Assembly (NCBI GenBank): GCA_002179805.1
Contig: NAVB01001983.1
Span: forward strand, 1-32,532
Source: Acanthamoeba lenticulata
Lineage: Eukaryota; Discosea; Longamoebia; Acanthamoebidae
Length of the DNA: 32,532 nt
Reading direction: 5' to 3'
Part shown: positions 1-9,300 of the stretch, piece by piece
How the letters are laid out: every line of letters starts with the position of its first letter
How positions within the stretch are numbered: position 1 is the first letter of the stretch
Notes under the pieces: model-generated
Databases searched by the model: none
What the model saw: the letters and a program-made list of their open reading frames with translations, nothing else
What the model was told of the DNA's origin: nothing
Program-made: the position numbers and the translations under genes

Positions 1-66
1 AACCCTAACCCTAACCCTAACCCTAACCCTAACCCTAACCCTAACCCTAACCCTAACCCTAACCCT
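1..66. repeat. Terminal telomere array, (AACCCT)x11
   Basis: Eleven perfect AACCCT units run from the first base and stop abruptly at a T run. The C-rich strand reads 5' to 3' inward, as expected at the left end of a chromosome with a TTAGGG telomere. The window therefore starts at, or very near, a physical chromosome end. Confidence 0.97.
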
Positions 67-1140
67 TTTTGTCCTTTTCAATTTAAATTGGTTGGAATGG
101 GCTGTTGCCTTTGGTGACAATGGTTGGGTTTGTACATTTCATTGTTTCTTAGTCATCCAGAAAGATATTTGCATTATTGTTGTGCTTGGCTTCCAATTGG
201 CTCAAATAGTCCTTGTTGGCTTCAATAATTGCCATTGAAGTGCTGTTGTTGTAAGTTTTCCTCTTTTGGTTGAGTTTTGCCTGGTTGGGCAATGAAAAGG
301 GCACAATAGTTTCTGCAATTACTTGCATAGCAAGCATGTCAGAGCTCATATTCTTTATTGACTTTTTGAGTTTGTCTTGGTCCTTACAACCAACCTACTT
401 TTGTGATTTTTTGTGTTTTTTAGTTTTTTCATTCTTTTTTTGTTGTTTTTTGTTTTGATCTTAGTCATTCAGCTTTTTCACTCCCTTATCCTCCCATTTT
501 TTTTTTATTTCACACTTTTTTGCCTTTCCACATTTTCATTTGGTTTTTCACTATTGTCATCATTGTTGTCATTGTTGTTGTTGTTGCAGCTGGTCTTTTG
601 CAATCCTGCTTCATTGACCTTGGGGTCTGGAACATCTATGTCACTCCCCCTTGCTCACTGTCACTCTTTTGGTTGTTCATCCACCTAATTCAAAAAGTGA
701 ATGAATGTATATATATGCAGTTCAATGGTGGGGGAAAAAGACTTTAGCATTTGTGGTCAATATCAAAATTGTGATTTCAATTTCATTTTCTCAAACATTG
801 GAAGTGAAAAAGAGGGAGGGTGAGGGGGTAGGTAGTATTTTGTTGCTTGTTGGTGATTTTTTATATCATTGACAATATTGGTATTGTTGTTTGTTTTTGT
901 TTTTTCTTGTATGATATTGTTTGGGTGTATATATTGTATGTTAGGTGGATTGTTGTAATATTTTAAACATTTATTGTTTATAGTGTTGATCAATAATGAT
1001 ATATATTTCAATATATATATATATATCAAATGGTTTGTAGAAGATTGAATAAATCTATATTGTGTATTCATATGTATAAAATTTTAATTTAGTATTTTAA
1101 CTTGATCAATTGTTTTGAATTAAGGTTTTAACAATTTATT
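67..1140. other. AT-rich subtelomeric block without a confident gene
   Basis: This kilobase is far richer in A and T than everything inboard of 4.4 kb, with long T runs, an ATATAT tract near 1008-1026 and T-rich pyrimidine stretches on the plus strand. A 12-bp perfect palindrome, CAATTTAAATTG, lies at 79-90, thirteen bases from the telomere. Open frames here are low-complexity (Phe-rich on plus, Asn/Ile/Tyr-rich on minus). The only coding-like piece is a possible minus-strand terminal exon at 149-394, listed separately. The right part is the 3' flank of the recombinase gene that ends at 1141. Confidence 0.7.
149..394 (-). CDS. Possible terminal exon of an unrecognised protein (relic?)
   Basis: On the minus strand a 3' splice-like site (AAAAGTAG before 394) opens a frame that runs to a stop at 149. 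It gives about 81 residues with a balanced, non-repetitive composition, including KDQDKLKKSIKNMSSDM and a polar, possibly coiled-coil end. Farther upstream, at about 510-650, another minus-strand stretch looks like an Asn/Asp-rich coding segment, but no clean splice joins the two. No family is recognised. It could be the last exon of a second protein of the telomere-associated element, or chance in AT-rich DNA. Confidence 0.25.
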   Translation of the reverse strand, partial: VGCKDQDKLKKSIKNMSSDMLAMQVIAETIVPFSLPNQAKLNQKRKTYNNSTSMAIIEANKDYLSQLEAKHNNNANIFLDD

Positions 1141-4100
1141 TTAAAACCTTGGTTGAGCACAACGTTTGCACTCATTTCTGCGTGCAAAATTGACATTATG
1201 ACATTTGGCACATTGCCAATCACCAACACGATATTGGTAAGAAGGTTGAACAGCAGTTAAATGGGGAGCTGTCATGGTTGGGGGAGGTGTTGTAAATGTA
1301 AAAGGGAAAGAAGGTTGTTCCAGACTTGTCGTAGCTGGTCTTGGCTCCTCTTGCTGCTGGTGGGGTACAGCTTCTTCTATCACCTGTAATTGTTGATTGT
1401 TTTTTTTTTGGTTAATAATAATATACAAAGGTAAATGGTTTGTTATTGAGTTTTTTGTTTGTTTTTACCTTAATTGTTGTGGTGGTAGTGGTTTTCATTA
1501 ATGATTGCCACACTGTGTGGACTTCTTGGCTCTTGGCACGTGGATCGTGGGTCACATAGTAGTCTTGCCCCGTCTTGTGCTGATGTAGCAACGCAGCACT
1601 CAGAGTCTGCTGCTTGTCCACCGTGTTCTGCATGGATGATGCTGTTTCCGCAACCTTGCGCCAGACACGGAGGTTGGTCTTCTGGGTCGTGTTCTCCTGG
1701 ACGAAGTTGATCCAGAGGCCACCGATCTTGGTCGCCTTCTTGTTGCCTGGAAGGAGGAAGAGCCAGGGTGCCTGAGCACGCCACACTCGCACTTCGTCAC
1801 ACAGCTCAGTCTGTGCAGGTTGGCGAGAAGCAATTTGAAGTGGAGCACAAGTTGGCTGCTGTGTTGTATCTTCTTCGTCATCGTCGTCATCATCGTCGTC
1901 GTCCACAGGACTCTCCTCTTCATTGTCGCTGGCTTCGACCATCCTTCCACGAGAACGCCGAGAGATGGAGCACGCGTAGATAGGCCGGACCATTGTCATG
2001 TAGGCAAGGAGCTTCTTCTGCAAAGTGTCAGGGAGGTCGAAGATGTGCTCGCCATGGAAGGCCGCGTTTTTGAACTGCACGATCTGCAGAGAAACACGAG
2101 ACTTGAAGAACAGGATGCCGTTGGTCGTACGACTTCCAGCAGGTTCAGTGTGTGCCATCACCTCAAGAACTCCGTTCTGTGGACGCATCGGGGGGATATC
2201 GACAAAGAGGGAAAACACGATCCAGTTGCGCAGCCAGTCGACTTGTTCCTGGCGCTGGCCTTGAGCGCCAACGAACTCGCTTGCGGTTGTAGTGTGGAGC
2301 ACGGCTTCCAAACGGCGCAGGCGTGCCCATCCTTCCGTGTCGAGTGCTTGTGCCATGGCACTCATCCACTCGATCGAGATCCATGTTCCCCGTTCTTGAA
2401 GGGCCTCTTGTGAGTTGCGTGCTCGCACTTGTTGCTCCGCTCGATCCTTGAGACGGCCGATCTGTTGGCAGAGGTAGTGGTGGCTCTCCGCCAGTTGCTC
2501 GCGGAGCTCTGCAACCTCACTCTGCAGCCGCGGTAGAAGAATAGCACGTAGCTGGAGGTCTTCACCATCCCACGTGCTGGTAGACACACGTGGGTGAGTA
2601 AGGTGCTGGAGGAATGCTAGGTGCCAAAGGAGCGCGCTCATCAAGTTGACTTGAGATCGGCCCATGAAGTTGTCCCGCTCACGCCCTCGCGTAAACTCAC
2701 TGATTGGCTCGAGCTTGCCAAAAAGGAGCACCATCTTCTTGTACGTGGCATCGTTGTTCTCTTCTGCCAGCACCTCTGCCACGCCAAATGTGTGGTGAGT
2801 GGCAAGTGGGGTGAGTGGTGTGGTGAGCGGCAAGTGAGGTGAGCAGCGAGTGGTGTGGTGAGTGGTGTGAGTGGCGAGTGGTGTGGCAAGCAGTGTGGTG
2901 AGCGGTGAGCGGCAAGCGGTGAGCAGTGTGGTGAGCGGCAAGCAGTGTGGTGAGCGGCAAGTGAGGTGAGCAGCGAGCAGCAAGTGAGGTGAGCGGCGAG
3001 CGGTGAGCGGTGTGGCGAGCGGCAAGCGGTGTGGCGAGCGGTGTGGCGAGTGGCGAGCGGCAAGCAGTGTGGCGAGTGGTGAGTGGTGTGGCGAGCGGCG
3101 AGCAGTGTGGCGAGTGGCGAGCAGTGTGGCGAGCGGTGTGGTGAGTGCGGCAAGCGGTGTGGCGAGCGGTGTGGCGAGCGGTGTGGCGAGCGGTGTGGCG
3201 AGCGGCGAGCGGCAAGCGGTGTGGCGAGCGGTGAGTGGTGTGGCGAGCGGCGAGCAGTGTGGCGAGCGGTGTGGTGAGTGCGGCAAGCGGTGTGGCGAGT
3301 GGCGAGCGGCAAGTGGCGAGCAGTGTGGTGAGCGGCAAGCAGTGTGGCGAGCGGCAAGCGGTGAGCGGTGTGGTGAGTGGCAAGCGGTGAGCGGTGTGGT
3401 GAGTGGCGAGCGGCAAGCGGTGTGGCGAGCGGCGAGCAGTGTGGCGAGCGGTGTGGTGAGTGCGGCAAGCGGTGTGGTGAGTGGCGAGCGGCAAGCGGTG
3501 AGCGGCGAGTGGCGAGCGGCAAGCGGTGAGCGGTGTGGTGAATGGCAAGCGGCAAGCGGTGAGCGGCGAGTGGCGAGCGGTGTGGCGAATGGTGAGTGGT
3601 GTGATGAGTGGTGAGCAGTGTGGCGAGCGGCAAGCGGTGAGTGGTGAGTGGCGTACCTTGACTGTGACCAGTGACAAGGCCAGTCACTACGGCCTCAAGA
3701 AACTTGCGCACAAAGGATTTGTAGCTCAAAATTGTCTGCGTGGCCAGTGGTGTGAGCTGAGATTTGTTCGAGTAGGTGAAATCTCTGTTTTCAAGGTATG
3801 CGACAAAGCGCACCAGGTAATGCTCAACAGCAGCATAGTTTTGCTTGCGGGAGCGGGACTTGATGTGTGGCGCAGTCGGACTTGGTGGAACGGCTGATGG
3901 CGGGATGACGCAGTGAATGGCAATTGCGGGCTGTTGCTGGCAGGTATGAAGATGACGAGGAAGAGATGCAGCATTTGAAAAAACCTGCTGGCAATGCGGG
4001 CAGGTTTGGTCGGAGATGGGGGCGTGAGCCTGCTTTTGGTGCTTGTTCAGCTGTTTGTGGCTGGAAAAGGAGGAGTCGCATTGTGAACAAATAAACTCCT

Positions 4101-4248
4101 CCTCCTCCTCCTCTGCTTCTTCCTCTTCTTCTGGCATTGGACGTGAGCGTTTTGCCACAGGATGTTGGCGCTTCATTGTTGTGGTGTTGAAGAAAACTGT
4201 TTTGTTGTGCCTCTGGCGCAATGAAACAGAGAAATTAATTGAGGGCAT
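1141..4248 (-). CDS. Tyrosine recombinase with C2H2 and RanBP2-type zinc fingers
   Basis: Three exons fit: 3657-4248, 1469-2775 and 1141-1383. Introns are 2776-3656 (phase 1) and 1384-1468 (phase 0). The spliced frame is 713 residues from the ATG at 4248; an ATG at 4176 is an alternative start. Order: basic then Glu-rich head; two C2H2 fingers (CSQCDSSFSSHKQLNKH and CPHCQQVF...H...C); a helical region like a recombinase core-binding domain; then a catalytic domain. Likely catalytic residues are Arg395 in PPMR, Arg570 in WRKVAET, His597 and Tyr603/604 in HKTGQDYY. A Lys-Asn motif followed by GEHIFDLPDTLQKKLLAY fits the region between the arginines. An Asp/Glu run interrupts the domain near residue 490. 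The last exon encodes one RanBP2-type finger (WQCAKC...CKRC). The activity expected is DNA strand cutting and rejoining through a 3'-phosphotyrosine. Family placement is by motif only. The RKxxxT form in place of HxxR matches Crypton- or virus-like recombinases rather than phage integrases. Confidence 0.75.
2790..3652. repeat. GC-rich minisatellite forming an intron
   Basis: About 860 bases are built almost only from 7-base blocks (GCGAGCG, GCAAGCG, GTGAGCG and close variants) and a 5-base GTGTG block, combined in varying order, for example GTGTGGCGAGCG. The plus strand is strongly G-rich and C-poor. The array begins right after the putative 3' splice site and ends four bases from the putative donor (CAAG then GTACGC at 3656), so it fills a minus-strand intron. 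All three minus frames stay open through it because the units contain no stop triplets, which makes misleading long ORFs rich in Arg, Ser, Pro and His. Confidence 0.85.
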
Positions 4249-4256
4249 GACCAGTG

Positions 4257-4289
4257 GGCGCGACTAGTGGGACGCGCCATACGCGCGTC
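4257..4289. other. Nested inverted repeats upstream of the recombinase gene
   Basis: GGCGCG at 4257-4262 pairs with CGCGCC at 4273-4278, and GACGCG at 4271-4276 pairs with CGCGTC at 4284-4289. They lie just upstream of the recombinase start codon at 4248, within its promoter. They could be a regulatory hairpin, a recombinase binding site, or chance in GC-rich DNA. Confidence 0.35.
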
Positions 4290-4360
4290 AACTTTTTTCT
4301 AAGTCTCAAAACACAGTCATTTTAACTGGAGTGCGACTTTGTGCAGGGACTTAGGTTTGA

Positions 4361-4401
4361 AACCCTAACCCTAACCCTAACCCTAAAACCCTAAACCCTA
4401 A
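4361..4401. repeat. Interstitial telomere array
   Basis: Four AACCCT units are followed by degenerate AAAACCCT and AAACCCT units, in the same orientation as the terminal telomere. Just before it the sequence TTAGGTTTGAAACCCTAA (4351-4368) is an imperfect palindrome of telomere-like halves. The array separates the telomere-associated segment from the gene-dense arm and cuts into a kinase-like reading frame. The simplest reading is a former chromosome end that was later extended. Confidence 0.9.
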
Positions 4402-5244
4402 GACCTTGACGCTCCAGTTGTCGTAAATGAAGATGTTTGGTTAGGGTAGGGAAGCTCTGGCCGGATCTGCTTGGCGGGGTCGAGCTCAATGACGCCCTGG
4501 AGGAGCTTGTGGAAGGTCGTGCCTTGATAGGGGACGCGCCTCGTGAGGACCTCCCACATGACAATGCCAAAGGAGTAGACGTCAATCTTCTCATCGTAGT
4601 GCTTCTCGTAGTAATGACTACTGGTAGGAGAGTGAGAGACAGGCAATAGAGAGCCATCGGTGCCCCAATGCAGTAGGCCCATATCACTGCCCATGTCTAT
4701 TGCGTACTGGGCAAAGGGCGATGCAGCGGGCGGCTTGGACATCTCCAAAAAGCAATGGGAAAATGGCAGATCAGTGATCTCAGTGACAAATCATCACTGA
4801 TCTGAGTGATCCTTGTCACGGCCTCCTCAACGACCCGCCCCAGTATTTGGCCTTCTGTAAGAGTCACAGTGCCAAGACACTGCCATCGGCCCCGATCCAT
4901 GTCGCTTTCCCTGCGTCTGCAGAACTCTGCCCAGTCGTCGCACATGAAGCCGTAGGTGAAGAATGTCAACACCTTGCCCTGCAGTATCTCTTCAGCATGC
5001 CCATCTGCCGATTGAGTGGCAACGAGAGCGTTGAAGGACCCGTATGGGTGGAACGAAAGAATTGCGTGGCAGTCATCACCAGACTTCTGTTTTGATCGGC
5101 CTTGGCTTGGCGGAGCCGGCTAGATCCCACCCCGATCTGATGTAGTAGATCGCACGCGTCATCAAACCTGTAATAAGGCTCTCTCGCCAGCCCAATTACC
5201 CACATGGCCAAGAATTGGGCCTGTTGACTTTTGTTAAGCATCAT
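4402..5244 (-). pseudogene. Truncated kinase-like gene fragment
   Basis: The minus strand encodes a piece of a tyrosine-kinase-like (TKL) catalytic domain: YDEKIDVYSFGIVMWEVLTR followed by VPYQG and an IRPELP tail, which is kinase subdomains IX to XI. Farther upstream another coherent frame covers about 4790-5080 (FHPYGSFNALVATQSADGHA, FFTYGFMCDDWAEFC) and an ATG-led segment starts at 5244 (MMLNKSQQAQFLAMW). Frames change between these pieces and I could not join them with phase-matched introns. The glycine loop, catalytic HRD, DFG and APE motifs are absent. The fragment stops exactly at the interstitial telomere array, so its 3' end is missing. This fits a gene broken by chromosome truncation; unrecognised introns could explain part of the frame changes. 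Confidence 0.6.
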
Positions 5245-5357
5245 GTGCGCTTGTGAAGATTCATCAAGAAATCCTGTTCGCGCCTGACCTTAATTTGACG
5301 GACGGATGCGGAGGTCGGAACGGGTCTCGCACGCGTGCACGAGGCGGGCACCGAGGC

Positions 5358-5365
5358 TATAAAAA
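5358..5365 (+). promoter_or_regulatory. TATA box
   Basis: TATAAAAA lies 65 bases before the ATG at 5430, within a GC-rich stretch, and is followed by a C/A-rich leader. The spacing fits a TATA box driving the secreted-protein gene. Confidence 0.7.
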
Positions 5366-5429
5366 GCAACGAGGGAGGTCGCCACAATACTCACCACAAC
5401 ACCCCTAAGAACTCACCCCCACGTCGGCA

Positions 5430-6227
5430 ATGCACTCCTCCACCAAGTATCAGTACTTCCAGTGCCTCGTCCTCTTGGCCACCATGCTTGCCGTAGCCCT
5501 GGGTCCCACTGCCACCCAGGCCGATGCCCTCTACTTCAACCAGAACTACATGCTCTACAACAAGGTCCAGGGCGGCTACTGCCAGCACAACTGTACCTCC
5601 GCTGCGCCGTGCCTCACCGCGTGTGCCGCCAGTTCGACCGCTTCGTCTCTCTCCTCCTGACCAACAGCCAGTCGACTGGCAGCGACTATGTGATCTCGCC
5701 TTCCCTGTCCTCCATCCTCAGCGGCGGCTCCTACGGTAACTGGTGCTTCCCCAAGAACGCGACCGGCTTCCCCACCACACACAACATCCCCGGAGGGGAC
5801 CCCTACCCAATTTGGGAGTTGGCCCCAGGGGGGCCACTGGTGGTGGATGGTGTGAGGTGTTGGTCTTGGGCGGCCAAGTGAAGGTTCTCAACACGTTGGA
5901 GGCAAGAAGGGTTCATGTATACCTCTGCTGTGCGATATGTAGCTGACATGGTGGATGTTGAGCGAACCGGCCATGGGCACGATGCTGCCCCCGTACCTGG
6001 ACGATCACTGGCAGCTGCACAAGCTGTTGGCCATCGCCACCGACCTCGTGGTTCACGCCATCAAGAAGGCCCTGGCTCCTCGTACTCACGCGACGCCGGA
6101 AAGATACCCTTTGCCCATTCCACTTCTTCTTTTTTCTTCTTCTTTGAGCCCCGTGTCTTACACTCGTGGGCAGTTGGCGCTGGCGTTCACAGCGAACGGG
6201 ATCGGGCTGGCCTACGTGACCGAATGA
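5430..6227 (+). CDS. Unrecognised secreted protein, frame interrupted
   Basis: The ATG at 5430 starts a classic signal peptide: polar head, hydrophobic core CLVLLATMLAVAL and a likely cleavage after TATQA. The mature start (DALYFNQNYMLYNKV) leads into a Cys-containing region. Near 5600-5640 the coherent frame shifts: the next good frame reads FVSLLLTNSQSTGSDYVIS and GNWCFPKNATGFP. No intron with correct phase explains this shift, so it is either a real frameshift or a sequence error. Farther on, an intron at 5852-5942 (GTGAGG to GTAG, phase 0) rejoins a frame with PPYLDDHWQLHKLLAIATDL that ends at a stop at 6225-6227; a second, unresolved intron may lie around 6082-6173. The fold is not recognised. 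The TATA box and signal peptide suggest a strongly expressed secreted or lysosomal protein, possibly now broken. Confidence 0.5.
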
Positions 6228-6326
6228 GGTACTTTTGTACACCTTTTTCTGCGGCAAGGACGGTTCGGTGTGCCAAAGAGTGTGCACAGGGGAACACGCC
6301 AGTGGTCATTGTAGATAATTTTTACT

Positions 6327-9300
6327 TCACCCCATTTGAGTTGTGGTGGTTACAGCTAAGTGGCCAGCGTCAAGTGCACAAGCAACAGCAGCAGCAGAAG
6401 AAGAAGAAGAAGAAGAGGAAGCAACTTGAAGCTGTTGGGCCACAATGGGAGCCGAATTGGAGCGTGTTCGCTTGAGCGCCCTCATGGGCAGGCGAGGCCT
6501 CTTGAGCGCTTTTCCTTCAACATTGTTGTCCTGCATTGCAAGGGACCGCTGTGATTCTTCTCCTGTAGGTCGAGGTCCTCCCCTTGCAGGCTCGGATGCA
6601 GGCAAAGGTGATGGAGCCTCGGGTGCTCCCAATTCGCTGAGCTTTCTCTTTTGTGTCAGAGAAGAGAGAGGTTCGCGCACACTGGTGGATCGGCTTCGGC
6701 GTGTTGGCTGGCCAGTTGAAAGAGACGTTGATGCACCACTGACACCAGCTGGCCGCGCCTCACCACTTGTCTCGCTCCGGCTGCGTTGGAGATTGGGTAC
6801 GAAGCGCTTGGAAGGCCGAAAGTGATTGAAGTTGGACGGGTCCAGGAATGAGCGCAGCGCCTGCGCTTCGTTCGCCACCCTACGCAATCCCCTCGCCCGC
6901 CCCAAGCAACAGTTGTGTGTAAGCTGATTGCTCTCGCTCTCTGACGACTCTCTTCCTCTCTGTGTTCTGTGAGTTACAGCGAGAGCGGCACGCCGCATGC
7001 ATAAGAGCCCACGCACGTATCGAGAAGAACATGCACATGTCGATTGGTGAGGTGCCACAATGCCTCGTCCTTCATTGCCTGCTTGCGAAAGTTGACTGGC
7101 GAATGCGCATTCGCAAATTAGGGATAAAAGCATTAAATAAAGAATAAAGAAAATATGAAAGAAGAGGGTAACATAATGAGACAGAGATATTGAGGAAAGC
7201 GGGGAAGGATGAAAGGGTTTGATGGTTTACCATCGGCCTGACAGAGGCACTTAAGAATATGAAAGAGGCTGGCCAGGAACTGAGGCTGCGGCGTGCCCGG
7301 CAGGTCAAGCAGCTGCCGTATAGCATTGGCATGTCCCTTTAGCCATATACAGGTTTCGGCTGTGCCACAACACACACACACACACACATCACACCAGAAG
7401 TGAGCTCTTCTAAGAACTGAGAACGTTTGAGCTTTCTCCAAGGTCATACTCTAGTGTGTGTGTGTGTGTGCGGCGAAAAGAGAAGAGAAGAGAAGAGGGT
7501 ACGATCATGAGCCAGGACCGCGAGAGTGCCGGCAGCTTCAAGCTGGAGGTGCGAGTTTTGCGTCTGCAGGAGAAGCTCCACCACGCTGGGCAGTCCACCC
7601 TCCGCCCGCACCAGCTTTTGGTTGGTGCCTAACAGCATGAATAACAAGGTCAGACGACGAAAGCCACAATCCACCAAAGAGACTGCCGCACACCACCAGC
7701 AAGAGGGGGGCCTCTTCATTCTTTTATCCAAATCGGGGGGATAGGTTACTGTTGTCGAGACAGATGTTGCGGAGTGCCTTTAGCGCAAGTTCTTGAATGT
7801 AGGGCGGGGTCAGCGCCTCCGGCAACAGCAGCCGAAGGAGGGCACCAATGCCTTGGAGCTCCCTCATTGCTTCCCTGTTTCGCTCTGTCAGGAGGTGGGT
7901 GCAGGCGGGTGCAAAAGTAAGTGGTTCACCTTCTTTTTGTTGTGCACATGTTGGGTGAGGGGGAGGGAAGAGGCGAGAAATGAACCATCGCGCGCGAGCT
8001 CGCTCAACGCGGCTATCGCCCAGCCACGCTCGGAGAGGTTGCTAGAGATATCCTCAAGCACGCTCCGTCCGCGATTGGTGATCAACTCAATCAGTGGCTG
8101 CAGCCCATTCAGCTCACGCACCACCGCCCAGCTCTCCTCTGCACGTATGCGAGAAATATATATATATAGAGGAGAGACCGACCGGAGATCACGTGAAATT
8201 AAAAGGAGATCCTTGTCCATGTCCCCGCTGGAGAAAGAGAAGCATTATATCATTACCTGAGGTGACGTGGTCGCGTAGAGCACGGAGGGCTTTTCTTCGC
8301 TCTTTATCGTCTTGACTCAACGAAAGCAGAGGGATCAGGTGACGAAGTGGTGGCGGCCGACGTTCTGAGTGCACAAACAAGCAGAAAGAGAGAGAGAGAG
8401 AGAGAGAGAAGACAGAGATTGAGTCAGAACAAAGATAGCAAGAATTTCGCGATTGTTTGGGGGTGGGGGTTCGAGGAGTAAGCTGTGCCTCGGGTCCGGC
8501 GCAGTGCACGTTCATCTTCCACCGCCCCACTTCCAGAGACACGCAGCGGAGACGATGGCGGCATTGGTGAGGAGAACAACGAGGATGACGAGGACGACGA
8601 TGACGAGGACGACGATGCCGAGGATGAGGTGCTTAAAGCAAGCAATGATGACTCTGATGACGTCAATCGGTGAGGCGAAGGCGGAGCGAAAACCTCAGCA
8701 GAGGAGGAAGTGGGCAGGGTGCTGCAGGACGCCACTAATACTGAAGCAGCTGACGACGATGACGAGATTGTCGTTGACGAGGACGATGATGACGGTGGTG
8801 ATGATGATGATGATGACGAGTACGTTGATCGGGTGCGCTCGGCGGTAGCCACACGCGGGATAGGAGGTAGGAGCCCCCTGCGCGTAAGCTCCTCCCTGTC
8901 GAGTACGCCATAGGCGTCGCGCGACACCACCAGCCGCCGTTCTTTGATTGTTTTCTTGTCCCCTTCGATCGGGTCCATGATCTGCCCCAAACCCGCGCCA
9001 TTTCGCAGCAGCAGCCACGCAGCGCATGTGAGGAACAGCTAGAGAACAGGGAAAGGGGCAGAGCTAACCCCACCACCACCACCACCACATAGACACACAA
9101 TAACAAAAGAAGGAAAGCGCAGGTAGCTAGCGCGCAAATGCAAATGCCAACTGACCTCAGATGTTGAAGCGCGTCTCCGCGACGCCCAAATGGACTGCGC
9201 GAACTCAAGCGTGGTCTTGTCGATCTCTACGTTGAGGGTAGGGCATGGGAACAAGCGAGTCAGAGCGCGATAGATCACCACATGAGGATAGAGCCATCAG

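Larger units (their letters stand above)
67..4360 (-). mobile_element. Candidate telomere-associated tyrosine-recombinase element
   Basis: The whole segment is bracketed by telomere arrays in the same orientation (1-66 and 4361-4401). It carries one clear intact-looking gene, a tyrosine recombinase, plus an AT-rich non-coding flank. No terminal inverted or long direct repeats were found apart from the telomere arrays themselves. Crypton-type elements have the same economy: a single recombinase gene and no terminal repeats. Trypanosomatid TATE elements show that recombinase elements can live in telomeres. The true element ends are not visible in one copy; it could equally be a subtelomeric segment containing a smaller element. 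Confidence 0.45.

Noticed and set aside
413..747. Phe/Leu-rich plus-strand ORFs as membrane proteins
   Set aside because: They are translations of T-rich low-complexity DNA; composition is biased and no topology or family is visible.
763..1071. 102-codon minus ORF rich in Asn, Ile and Tyr
   Set aside because: AT-rich, overlaps ATATAT tracts and resembles non-coding DNA.
2790..3652. CRISPR-like array
   Set aside because: Units are contiguous 5- and 7-base blocks with no unique spacers, in a eukaryotic chromosome.
2697..3677. Long minus-strand ORFs rich in Arg, Ser, Pro, His and Thr (up to 624 codons) and Gly/Glu/Ser-rich plus-strand ORFs
   Set aside because: They are the minisatellite read in frames without stops. 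Treating the array as an intron gives an in-phase recombinase instead.
8485..8913. Acidic plus-strand ORFs (Asp/Glu runs)
   Set aside because: Antisense to the Ser-rich linker of the armadillo gene, whose flanking exons are on the minus strand.
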